Shown in pieces: positions 14,688 to 21,775 of a DNA stretch of 64,000 bases; position 1 is the stretch's first letter; each line of letters begins with the position of its first letter. Under the pieces are notes generated by a model. That model had not been told where the DNA came from, did not search any database, and saw only the letters and a list, made by a program, of their open reading frames with translations. The stretch spans positions 806,001 through 870,000 of the forward strand of contig NZ_FQLR01000004.1 in assembly GCF_900119895.1 (NCBI RefSeq), written 5' to 3'. The position numbers and the translations under genes were made by a program. The DNA is from Collinsella phocaeensis. Lineage in GTDB: Bacteria; Actinomycetota; Coriobacteriia; Coriobacteriales; Coriobacteriaceae.

Positions 14688-16037
14688 CTAGTGCTCCGAG
14701 TCCAGATCGATCGTCGTCCCCTCGAGCACCTTGTTGACCGTGCGCACCGCACACATCTTGCCGCACATCGTGCAGGTGCCCTTGGTGGCCGCCGGCGATG
14801 CCTCGTAGCGCTCGCGAGCCGTCTGGGGATCGAGGGCGTACTTCCACATCTCTTCCCAGTCGAGCTTGCGCCGGGCCTGCGCCATGCGGTTATCCGCGTC
14901 GCGCGCGCCGGGGACGCCCTTGGCGATGTCGGCCGCGTGGGCCGCGATCTTGGTCGCCATGAGGCCTTCGAGCACGTCGTGGGCGTCGGGCAGGCACAGG
15001 TGCTCGGCGGGGGTCACGTAGCATAGGAAGTCCGCGCCGGCCGAGGCCGAGATGGCGCCGCCGATGGCCGCGGTGATGTGGTCGTAGCCCACGCCGATGT
15101 CGGTCACGAGCGGCCCCAGCACGTAGAAGGGGGCGTTGTGGCACAACCGCTTTTGCAGCTTGATGTTCGCTGCGATCTCGTCGATCGCCATGTGCCCGGG
15201 GCCCTCGACCATGACCTGCACGCCGGCGTCCCAGGCTCGTTTGGTGAGCTTGCCCAGCTCGATCATCTCGGCGGTCTCCATGGCGTCGTTGGCGTCGTAG
15301 AGGCAACCCGGGCGGCAGGAGTCGCCGAGCGAGATGGTCACGTCGTACTCGTGGCAGATTTTGAGGACCTCATCGTAGAACTCGTAGAAGGGGTTCTCGT
15401 TGCCGGTGACCTCCATCCAGCCAAAGAGCAGGCTGCCGCCGCGGCTCACGATGTTCATGAGGCGGCCGGTCTCCTTGAAGGTCTTCACCACCGAGCGGTT
15501 GATGCCCGCGTGCACGGTGACGAAGTCCACGCCGTCCTCGGCATGCACGCGCAGGACCTCGAGCAGGTCCTCGGCGGTGAGTTCGACCAGCGGTTTCTCC
15601 ATGTAGCCGATGGCGTCGTACATGGGCACGGTACCCACCATGAGCGGACACTCGTCGATCACCTGTTGGCGGAAGGCACGGGTCTTGCCGGAGTTGGAGA
15701 GGTCCATGATGGCATCGGCGCCGCGGTTGATGGCGATGCCGACCTTCTTCCACTCCTCGGCTGCGTCGGCCTTGTCGCCCGAGATGCCGAGGTTCACGTT
15801 GACTTTGGTGGAGAGGCCCTCGCCCACGCCGCGCGGGGTGAGGCCGCGATCGATATGGCGGATGTTGGCCGGGATGGCAATGGTCCCCCGGGCCACGCGT
15901 TCGCGGATGTACTCGGGGTCGCGCCCCTCGTGCTCGGCCACGGTGCGCATCTGCGGGGTGATCTTGCCCGCGCGGGCGAAGTCCATCTGCGTGATGGGCT
16001 CGTTCGGCGGATTGCCGGCGGTGTTGATGGTGCTCAT
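14688..16037 (-). CDS. thiC: Phosphomethylpyrimidine synthase
   Basis: 449-residue radical-SAM enzyme that rearranges aminoimidazole ribotide into the HMP phosphate of thiamin. The chain matches ThiC throughout (IPANIRHIDRGLTPRGVGEGL, GDSCRPGC, VMVEGPGHMAIDEI, DIGVGYDHITAAIGGA) and ends with the noncanonical cluster motif CTMCGKMC, cysteines intact. It lacks the long N-terminal extension of plant and many proteobacterial forms. ATG 16037 has AAGGGAG 8 bases upstream, which lies in the 3' edge of the TPP riboswitch, so ligand binding can block initiation. First gene of the thi operon. Confidence 0.97.
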   Translation of the reverse strand: MSTINTAGNPPNEPITQMDFARAGKITPQMRTVAEHEGRDPEYIRERVARGTIAIPANIRHIDRGLTPRGVGEGLSTKVNVNLGISGDKADAAEEWKKVGIAINRGADAIMDLSNSGKTRAFRQQVIDECPLMVGTVPMYDAIGYMEKPLVELTAEDLLEVLRVHAEDGVDFVTVHAGINRSVVKTFKETGRLMNIVSRGGSLLFGWMEVTGNENPFYEFYDEVLKICHEYDVTISLGDSCRPGCLYDANDAMETAEMIELGKLTKRAWDAGVQVMVEGPGHMAIDEIAANIKLQKRLCHNAPFYVLGPLVTDIGVGYDHITAAIGGAISASAGADFLCYVTPAEHLCLPDAHDVLEGLMATKIAAHAADIAKGVPGARDADNRMAQARRKLDWEEMWKYALDPQTARERYEASPAATKGTCTMCGKMCAVRTVNKVLEGTTIDLDSEH

Positions 16038-16042
16038 GCACT

Positions 16043-16140
16043 CGCTCCCTTCGTTGGCATTATCCATATCAGGTTCTTCGGGTCGGGGCGGGCGCCGCCC
16101 CCTCTCAGCTTGCCGTCTCGTCCTGCAGGCTCCCCGTGAT
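16043..16140 (-). promoter_or_regulatory. TPP riboswitch (THI element)
   Basis: On the minus strand the leader of thiC reads CACGGGGAGCC, GCTGAGAGGGGGC, GACCCGAAGAACCTGAT, then GGATAATGCCAACGAAGGGAG, in the order and spacing of the THI element: P1 5' side, the CUGAGA pyrimidine-binding loop, the ACC(C)..AACCUGAU segment and the GGAUAAUGCCA..GAAGGGA pyrophosphate helix. The ribosome binding site of thiC (AAGGGAG) is part of the 3' strand of P1, which points to translational control, though premature termination at some other structure cannot be excluded. Confidence 0.93.
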
Positions 16141-16158
16141 ATGCAGTTGTCGGTTCCG

Positions 16159-16164
16159 ATTGTA
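16159..16164 (-). promoter_or_regulatory. Likely -10 element of the thi operon
   Basis: On the minus strand TACAAT, placed so that transcription would begin near 16152, a dozen bases before the riboswitch. The -35 region is GC-rich and not recognisable. Confidence 0.45.
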
Positions 16165-16206
16165 AGCCCTATCCGCGCACGCGGCGCCGTCTTTCGCGCT
16201 TTTTAC

Positions 16207-17097
16207 CTAGCGTTTCATGAAGACGAAGGTCTGACGCGGTCCGCTCTCGTTCGAAAGCTCGGGCGCGAAGCGGAACCCCATATCGAAGCGTTTGAGGTCG
16301 TCGGGGCCCTCGGCTCCCATCTCGGCCATCCAGCGCACCATCGTGCCCCGGGCCGCCTTGCTCTCGGTCGACTTCTGGACCGGCTTACCGTTGCGCAGGC
16401 TGCTTGAGAACACGCAGGTCACAATGGGTATATGATCGGCAAGATGGGGGAGTACCGCCTTGGCGTACTCGACGCTGGCGAGGTTCACGATGCAGGCGCT
16501 TCCGCGGTCGGGATCGCCTGCAGGCGGGACCTCGGGCCTCGTCGCGTCGCCAGCTTCGCGGTGGGCTGAGGGGCGGACGGCGCACGGATCGCCGCAGACG
16601 GCGCACGCCAATGCGTCGCCCCAGAAGGCGTAGAGGTTCTTGGCATCGCCCACGGCGAGCTTGGCTCCCATCTCGAGTCGATAGGGCTGCACGGCGTCGA
16701 AGGGACGCGCGCAGCCGTAGAGCCCGGACAGGATCCAGAGGTGCTCCTGCAGCCAAGCGAGCGCGCGCTCGTCCAGGACCCCGGGGGCCATGTTCTGATA
16801 CTGGATTCCCACGTAGGAGAAGATCGCGGGCGCAACGAGGCGGGCGAGGGCGGGATCGTCGAGGCCCCTGGCATCCATGATGGGCGCGAAGGCGTGCAGG
16901 CGCTCGATGTTCTCGGCGAGCAGCTTGACGCTTACGCCCCAGAGCGCTTGGAGCCCCTGAGGGCCCTGGTCGCGCTCGATCGCGCGGAGCGCGCGCAGGA
17001 TCTGGTCCGTCTTATCGGGGAACGGCGGGATGTCGCGCGGCGCGAACGCATCGGAGTCGGCGCGCATCTGCTTGGCAGGGGAGATGATGACTTGCAT
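16207..17097 (-). CDS. yaaA: YaaA-family peroxide stress protein
   Basis: 296-residue member of the YaaA/DUF328 (UPF0246) family, DNA-binding proteins linked in Escherichia coli to lowering free iron damage under peroxide. Typical patterns: MQVIISPAKQM at the start, FSYVGIQYQNM, LWILSGLYGCARPFDAVQPYRLEMG, NLASVEYAKAV, and KAARGTMVRWM near the end. A Cys/Pro-rich stretch around residues 165-200 (CAVCGDPCAVRPSAHREAG) is not usual for the family and looks like an insertion. ATG 17097 has AAGGGA upstream. It lies just upstream of the thi riboswitch but is probably a separate unit. Confidence 0.88.
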   Translation of the reverse strand: MQVIISPAKQMRADSDAFAPRDIPPFPDKTDQILRALRAIERDQGPQGLQALWGVSVKLLAENIERLHAFAPIMDARGLDDPALARLVAPAIFSYVGIQYQNMAPGVLDERALAWLQEHLWILSGLYGCARPFDAVQPYRLEMGAKLAVGDAKNLYAFWGDALACAVCGDPCAVRPSAHREAGDATRPEVPPAGDPDRGSACIVNLASVEYAKAVLPHLADHIPIVTCVFSSSLRNGKPVQKSTESKAARGTMVRWMAEMGAEGPDDLKRFDMGFRFAPELSNESGPRQTFVFMKR

Positions 17098-17286
17098 GGG
17101 GACGTCCCTTGATGGTTGCGGGGCCCTTCGGTTTCAGCTTGCGCTGCCCGGATCGCGGGCTTGATGGCTTGACGGCAATTGTATCGGTTTCCGCTGCGTT
17201 AGATCGCGCGACCGATTTCGTTAGGGCGGCGCGCGGAACTTGATGTCTTCGCCCCGCAGCTTCGAGCCTACAGGTATCGTGATGGC

Positions 17287-18342
17287 ATGGATGTTGTGCT
17301 TTGGGGCATATCCGCATTGCGGCTGTATAGGATTCCTCCGTGGCTGAGGAGGGGCCTTGCCGCACGCTTCGCACGTGCGTACCTGCTGCATCGTCCTTCA
17401 GCCGTTGACCAGCTCGCGGTCGATCTGATCGGGCGCCCCGTCCATGTCATGGTTCGCGAACGCGCCGCCCGGTGGAGTCTTAAGCACGCGAAGTGCCATC
17501 TGTGGAGCGCCGACCTCCCTGCTGGCGCCGTGGAGGAATGCGGTCCTTATGTGTCCTGCGCCGCGCCGGAGTTCGCCCTGCTTCAGCTCGCGCCTTTCGT
17601 TCCCTATATTCATCTGTGCATGCTGCTCCATGAAGTGTGCGGCGGCTTCGCAGTCTGCGAGCTGCCCGACGCCGTTCGCGATGAGCTCCAGGCGCTCGTG
17701 GGGAAGGGCTGGCACGGCAGCGAGGGCTGGTGCCCGGTACTGGATGGTGCGGGCCGGTTAACCGACCTTTGGCAGCGGCCCGCGTGCGTTGAGGTGGGGA
17801 GCGTTGCGCGATTCGCCGAGCGCAACGCGAGCGCTCGAGGAGGTGCGCGGCTCCTGCGCGCGACGCAGGATTGCTTCGGGTGCGCCCGATCGCCTTTTGA
17901 GGTGCGCGCGGCGCTGCAGTACGGCCTTTCGCGCATGCGAGGAGGCGAGGGGAGGCACGTGCGCCTGGATGGGCGGATCGACCTATCGCGATCGGGAAGG
18001 ATTCTGGCGGACCAGTCGGTATGCTACGCGGATCTGCTGGCCGAGAGCCGAGATGGCTCCAAGCAGCTGGTGATCGAATGCCAGAGCAGGCTGATTCATT
18101 CAACGGCCGAGCGGCAGCTGCTGGACTTCGATCGCCAGGTGGCGTTGCAGGCGATGGGATACGAGTATATTCCGCTTACCTATGCGCAGTTGAAGAGCGA
18201 TGAGAGGCATAGGGAGATGGCGGAGCTCGTGGGCATGAAGCTTGAGGGCCGTTATCTCGAGAAGTCCGCTCTGTTGAAAGAGCGGGAGCGCTCGTTGCGC
18301 CGAGAGCTGTTTTGCGACTGGCGCCGCCTGGGCGAAGTATGA
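17287..18342 (+). CDS. Unknown protein resembling AbiEi antitoxin / DUF559 nuclease-fold proteins
   Basis: 351 residues; I do not recognise an assigned function. The N-terminal two thirds (WGISALRLYRIPP, GRPVHVMV, CHLWSADLPAGAVEECGPYVSCAAPEF, LHEVCGGFAV) follow the layout of type IV antitoxin AbiEi-like proteins: a conserved SAL start, a wall of short strands, then a segment on a start-of-helix pattern. The C-terminal third (about 235-320) resembles DUF559/Vsr-like endonuclease folds: YADLLAE with Asp249, LVIECQS with Glu264 and Gln266 where a Lys or Asp is expected, then ER..LDFDRQVALQAMGYEYIPLTYAQL. No AbiEii toxin is adjacent. Base composition is lower in GC than its neighbours. ATG 17287 has a weak ribosome binding site. 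A 154-base inverted-repeat element follows closely. Confidence 0.6.
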   Translation: MDVVLWGISALRLYRIPPWLRRGLAARFARAYLLHRPSAVDQLAVDLIGRPVHVMVRERAARWSLKHAKCHLWSADLPAGAVEECGPYVSCAAPEFALLQLAPFVPYIHLCMLLHEVCGGFAVCELPDAVRDELQALVGKGWHGSEGWCPVLDGAGRLTDLWQRPACVEVGSVARFAERNASARGGARLLRATQDCFGCARSPFEVRAALQYGLSRMRGGEGRHVRLDGRIDLSRSGRILADQSVCYADLLAESRDGSKQLVIECQSRLIHSTAERQLLDFDRQVALQAMGYEYIPLTYAQLKSDERHREMAELVGMKLEGRYLEKSALLKERERSLRRELFCDWRRLGEV

Positions 18343-18406
18343 GCGGAGAAGGCGGTGCGGCATCGGTTTGATTACTTGAAACGAGGGGACGCGCGCGGAT
18401 GTCCGT

Positions 18407-18560
18407 GCTCTCCCCCTCGAAGTGAGTGGAAAAATCGGATTCGCCCGAGTATGCGCGTCTCGCCACGGCCGTTATCTGGGGTTTTGCGAGCGAATTCAAC
18501 CTAAAACCTGCGGTCTACTTTAGGGGTCCGGAAAAATCCACTCACTTCGAGGGGGAGAGC
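18407..18560. mobile_element. MITE-like element with 24-bp perfect terminal inverted repeats
   Basis: The arms 18407-18430 (GCTCTCCCCCTCGAAGTGAG + TGGA) and 18537-18560 are exact complements over 24 bases. The 106-base interior is clearly more A/T-rich than its surroundings, with runs such as AAAATC, AATTCAACC and CTAAAACC. It encodes nothing. No target duplication is obvious. It could also be a large regulatory stem or a remnant of a larger element. Confidence 0.45.
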
Positions 18561-18744
18561 TGCGCGGCGTGCGCCCACGGGAACTCGGGAGGGCCGAATG
18601 GACGACAATCGTTCGCGTCAAACGAGGGTTCAACGGTGCGGATGCGGATATCGGCGTGTTTTGGGCGCAACCCTGCGGGTGCCTCGTCGGGATTCACGGT
18701 CGCTCGGCGGTCGTGCCGCTGTTCGCACGGCGGTCGACATACAG

Positions 18745-18788
18745 AAGCGGCGCCGGCCCCCGTATGGTTACGGGAGCCGGCGCCGCTT
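18745..18788 (-). terminator. Terminator hairpin after the aminopeptidase
   Basis: AAGCGGCGCCGGC (18745-18757) pairs exactly with GCCGGCGCCGCTT (18776-18788), and the loop has a further small stem (CCCGTA/TACGGG). It lies 45 bases past the aminopeptidase stop. No T-tract. Confidence 0.65.
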
Positions 18789-18833
18789 GGGTGTATCGGT
18801 GAGCGGAGCGAGCGTCGAATACGTGCGATCACG

Positions 18834-20225
18834 CTACGGACGGCTGATGAACGCCTTGTAGCCGCGGTAGGCCTCGTAGATGTCGGCCTTGTTGGTGGCC
18901 TCCCACAGCGCGTGCATGGAGATGACGGCCACGCCGGAGTCGATGACGTCCATGCCGTACTCGGCGAGGATGTAGGCGATCGTGCCGCCGCCGCCCGCGC
19001 CGATGCGGCCGAGCTCGCAGGTCTGGTAATCCACGCCGGCCTCGTCCATGATGTCGCGAATCAGCGCGAAGTACTCGGCGTCGGCGTCGTTGGAGCCGCC
19101 CTTGCCGCGGGAGCCGGTGTACTTGTTGAAGCACAGGCCATGGCCCATGACGGCGGCGTTCTTCTTCTCGAAGCGGTCGGCGTAGAGGTGGTCGAAGCCG
19201 GCCGACACGTCGGAGCTGAGCATGCGGGAGTTGGCGAGCGCGCGGCGGAGCGCCAGCGGGGAGTCCTCGCCGGCGAGCGCCATGATCTCGGCCACGGTGT
19301 TCTCGAAGAAGCGGCTGGTCATGCCGGAGGCGCCCACGGAGCCGATCTCCTCCTTGTCGACGAGCAGCGTGACGCTCGTGGTCTCGACCTGCTCGACGTC
19401 GAGCTGCGCCATGAGCGAGGTGTAGGCGCAGACGCGGTCGTCCTGGCCGTGGCCCAAGATCATGGAGCGGTCGAGGCCCATGTCGCGGGCGGGGCCGGCG
19501 GGCACGACCTCGATCTCGGCGGAGAGGAAGTCCTCCTCCTCGACGTCGTACTTCTCCTTGATGAGGTCGAGGAACATCTGCTTGACGGGCTCCTTGACCT
19601 CCTCGTCGCCCTCTATGACGACGGGGCGCCCGGCCACGATCACGTCGAGGTTCTCATGGTCGACGGCCTTGCCGGCGGGCTTCTCCATCTGCTCGCTCGC
19701 GAGGTGGATGAGCAGGTCGGAGATGCAGAAGACCGGATCGGCCGGGTCCTCGCCCACGGCGATGTCCACGCAGGTGCCGTCCTTCTTGCAGATGACGCCG
19801 TGGAGCGCCAGCGGGGTGGCGACCCAGTGGTAGGCCTTCACGCCGCCGTAGTAGTGCGTGTCGAGGTAGGCCATGTCGCCCGCCTCGTACAGCGGGTTCT
19901 GCTTGAGGTCCAGGCGCGGGGAGTCGATGTGGGCGCCCAGGATGTTCATGCCCTGCTCGATGGGGCGGGAGCCGAGGTTCACGAGCATGAGGGTCTTGTT
20001 GTGGCTGGCGGCGTAGACCTTGTCGCCGGCCTTGAGCTCGCGGCCCTCGGCGATCGCCGTCTCGAGGCTCACATAGCCGGCGGCCTCCGCGAGCTTGATG
20101 CTGGAGGTCACGCATTCGCGCTCGGTCTTGTTCTCGCTGATGTAGCGGCGATAGCTCTCGCAGAGCTCGTCGAGCTCGGCCAGGGCCTCGTCGTCGTATT
20201 TCTTCCAAGCGTTGGGTCGCTCCAT
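18834..20225 (-). CDS. M18-family aspartyl aminopeptidase-like protease
   Basis: 463-residue zinc aminopeptidase of the M18 family (ApeB/aminopeptidase I), which removes N-terminal acidic or neutral residues from peptides in the cytosol and usually forms a dodecamer. Metal and catalytic motifs are clear: GAHIDSPRLDLK near residue 97, GHGQDDRVCAYTSL near 255, DKEEIGSVGASG near 280 and ISMHALWEATN close to the C-terminus. ATG 20225 (MERPNAWKKYDD) is preceded by AAAGGAC. Single gene, flanked by hairpins on both sides. Confidence 0.92.
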   Translation of the reverse strand: MERPNAWKKYDDEALAELDELCESYRRYISENKTERECVTSSIKLAEAAGYVSLETAIAEGRELKAGDKVYAASHNKTLMLVNLGSRPIEQGMNILGAHIDSPRLDLKQNPLYEAGDMAYLDTHYYGGVKAYHWVATPLALHGVICKKDGTCVDIAVGEDPADPVFCISDLLIHLASEQMEKPAGKAVDHENLDVIVAGRPVVIEGDEEVKEPVKQMFLDLIKEKYDVEEEDFLSAEIEVVPAGPARDMGLDRSMILGHGQDDRVCAYTSLMAQLDVEQVETTSVTLLVDKEEIGSVGASGMTSRFFENTVAEIMALAGEDSPLALRRALANSRMLSSDVSAGFDHLYADRFEKKNAAVMGHGLCFNKYTGSRGKGGSNDADAEYFALIRDIMDEAGVDYQTCELGRIGAGGGGTIAYILAEYGMDVIDSGVAVISMHALWEATNKADIYEAYRGYKAFISRP

Positions 20226-20271
20226 GGGACGCGTCCTTTCTGTTGGTATGTATATGCTGCCGATATGGTAG

Positions 20272-20308
20272 CACGGGCAGGCGGCGCCGTAGAGGCCGCC
20301 TGCCCGTG
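20272..20308 (-). terminator. Terminator hairpin after the RNA methyltransferase
   Basis: CACGGGCAGGCGGC (20272-20285) pairs exactly with GCCGCCTGCCCGTG (20295-20308). It begins within a few bases of the methyltransferase stop on the minus strand. Confidence 0.65.
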
Positions 20309-20311
20309 GCC

Positions 20312-21625
20312 TTAGGCTCGGGTGAGGTGGGCGACGGTCTCGCAGTGGAACGTCTGCGGGAAGAGGTCCACGGGCGTGGCGGAGACCGCGCGGAAGGTGC
20401 CCTCATCGGTGAAGCGCCGGAGGTCGCGCGCGAGGGTCGCCGGATCGCAGGAGACGTACGCCACGTCGCGCGCCCCGCTGTCGGCGATGAGCTCGATAGC
20501 CCCTTCGCCCAAGCCGGATCGGGGCGGGTCCACCACGAGAACGTCGGCGCCCTCCTCGGGGAACTCGCGCACCGCGTCGCCGCCGATGACGTCGACGTTG
20601 TCCAGGCGGGCGATCTCGAGGTTGCGCCTCAGGTCGCGCACGGCGGGCCCGTAGGCCTCGACGGCGGAGACGAAGGCGCAGCGGCGCGCGAGGGGGAGGG
20701 TGAAGGTGCCCGCCCCGGAATACAGGTCGCAGGCGACCTCGTTCTCGGTGGGCGCGAGCGCCTCCATCACCAGGTCGATCAGGATCTCCGCCGCCGCCGT
20801 GTTCACCTGGAAGAACGACGGGGCGGAAAGGCGCATCTCCTCGTCGCCGATGCGCTCGGTCCACGATCCCTCGCCGCCGAGCGCTTCCACGCCGGCGACC
20901 TTGCGCGCCCGCCGGTCGCCGCGGCTCATCACGCGCACGACGCTCGTGGGCTTGAGGGCGTCGCCGAGCACGCGGGCGACCTGGGACCTCGGAAAGGATC
21001 CGGTGGGGGTCCAAAGGGCCACCTCGATAGCGCGGGTCCGACGGCTCGCGCGGATGCCGACGCGCTCGATCCCCAGGTCGCGCGAGTTGCCCATGTAGGA
21101 CAGGGCCCCCGCGACCGCCTTGATCGCGCGGGGGAACTTCTTCTCGAACAGCGGGCACGCGTCGACGCGCACGATGGTCTCGGGGTCCCGTCCGTGCATG
21201 CCGAGGAAGAAGCGGTTCCCGTCATGCGACGGCGCGAGCTCGACCTTGTTGCGGTAGCCCCAGGCGTCCTTGGCGGCGCGGATGGGGCGCATCATGGACG
21301 CGAGCGACTCCTCGTCGAAGCGCCCGATGCGCGCAAGCGCGCTCCTGAGGTTCTCCTCTTTCGCCGCGCGCTGCGCTTCGGTCAAGAGGACGCCCCAGGG
21401 GCATCCGCCGCAGACCCCGATGAAGGGGCACGGCGCGTCCCCGCGCAAGGGGGAGGGCTCGAGCAGCTCGGCTACTTCGGCGCGGGCGAACGACGCCCCG
21501 TCGGACACGATGCACGCCTCGACGGTGTCGCCGGTGACGGCGCCCGACACGAAGACGGCTTTTCCGTCCTCGGCGCGGGCCAGCCCGTCCGGTCCGTACG
21601 TCATGCAGTCGATCGTGAGTTTCAT
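20312..21625 (-). CDS. 23S rRNA (uracil-5-)-methyltransferase, RumA/TrmA family
   Basis: 437-residue SAM-dependent enzyme that makes 5-methyluridine in RNA, most likely 23S rRNA. It has a TRAM-like N-terminal domain, an iron-sulfur site with CPFIGVCGGCPW and a later CPLF cysteine, the SAM motif DLYSGAGTFTLPLA, VVDPPRSGLGEGA, and the catalytic cysteine in SCDPATLARDL. The cluster cysteines place it with RlmC/RlmD rather than TrmA; which uridine is modified cannot be told. I start at ATG 21625 (MKLTIDCM) with AAAGGC upstream; an extension to 21706 looks noncoding. Confidence 0.9.
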   Translation of the reverse strand: MKLTIDCMTYGPDGLARAEDGKAVFVSGAVTGDTVEACIVSDGASFARAEVAELLEPSPLRGDAPCPFIGVCGGCPWGVLLTEAQRAAKEENLRSALARIGRFDEESLASMMRPIRAAKDAWGYRNKVELAPSHDGNRFFLGMHGRDPETIVRVDACPLFEKKFPRAIKAVAGALSYMGNSRDLGIERVGIRASRRTRAIEVALWTPTGSFPRSQVARVLGDALKPTSVVRVMSRGDRRARKVAGVEALGGEGSWTERIGDEEMRLSAPSFFQVNTAAAEILIDLVMEALAPTENEVACDLYSGAGTFTLPLARRCAFVSAVEAYGPAVRDLRRNLEIARLDNVDVIGGDAVREFPEEGADVLVVDPPRSGLGEGAIELIADSGARDVAYVSCDPATLARDLRRFTDEGTFRAVSATPVDLFPQTFHCETVAHLTRA

Positions 21626-21718
21626 GCGGCGCCTTTCTGCTCGATATCCGTCTGACCAGTGTAGCGCCCGTCCCGCGCCGGGCGAGGGGTCGCGGGCGGA
21701 ACCCATGCGAAGCGCAGA

Positions 21719-21751
21719 GCGCCCCGGCCGCGACGGTGCGGTCCGGGGCGC
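21719..21751 (-). terminator. Terminator hairpin after ppk
   Basis: GCGCCCCGGCCGC (21719-21731) pairs with GCGGTCCGGGGCGC (21738-21751), with a small bulge. It lies 25 bases past the ppk stop on the minus strand. Confidence 0.6.
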
Positions 21752-21775
21752 CTGGGTCGTCGATGGGAGGGCGCG

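Larger units (their letters stand above)
18343..18833. other. Intergenic stretch with an inverted-repeat element and a terminator
   Basis: Contains the MITE-like element (18407-18560), about 180 bases with no visible signal, and the terminator hairpin of the aminopeptidase (18745-18788). Open frames here run through the hairpin and lack start signals, so I reject them. Confidence 0.6.

Noticed and set aside
18598-18861. A short frame after the MITE-like element
   Set aside because: It passes through the aminopeptidase terminator and into that gene antisense; there is no start signal.
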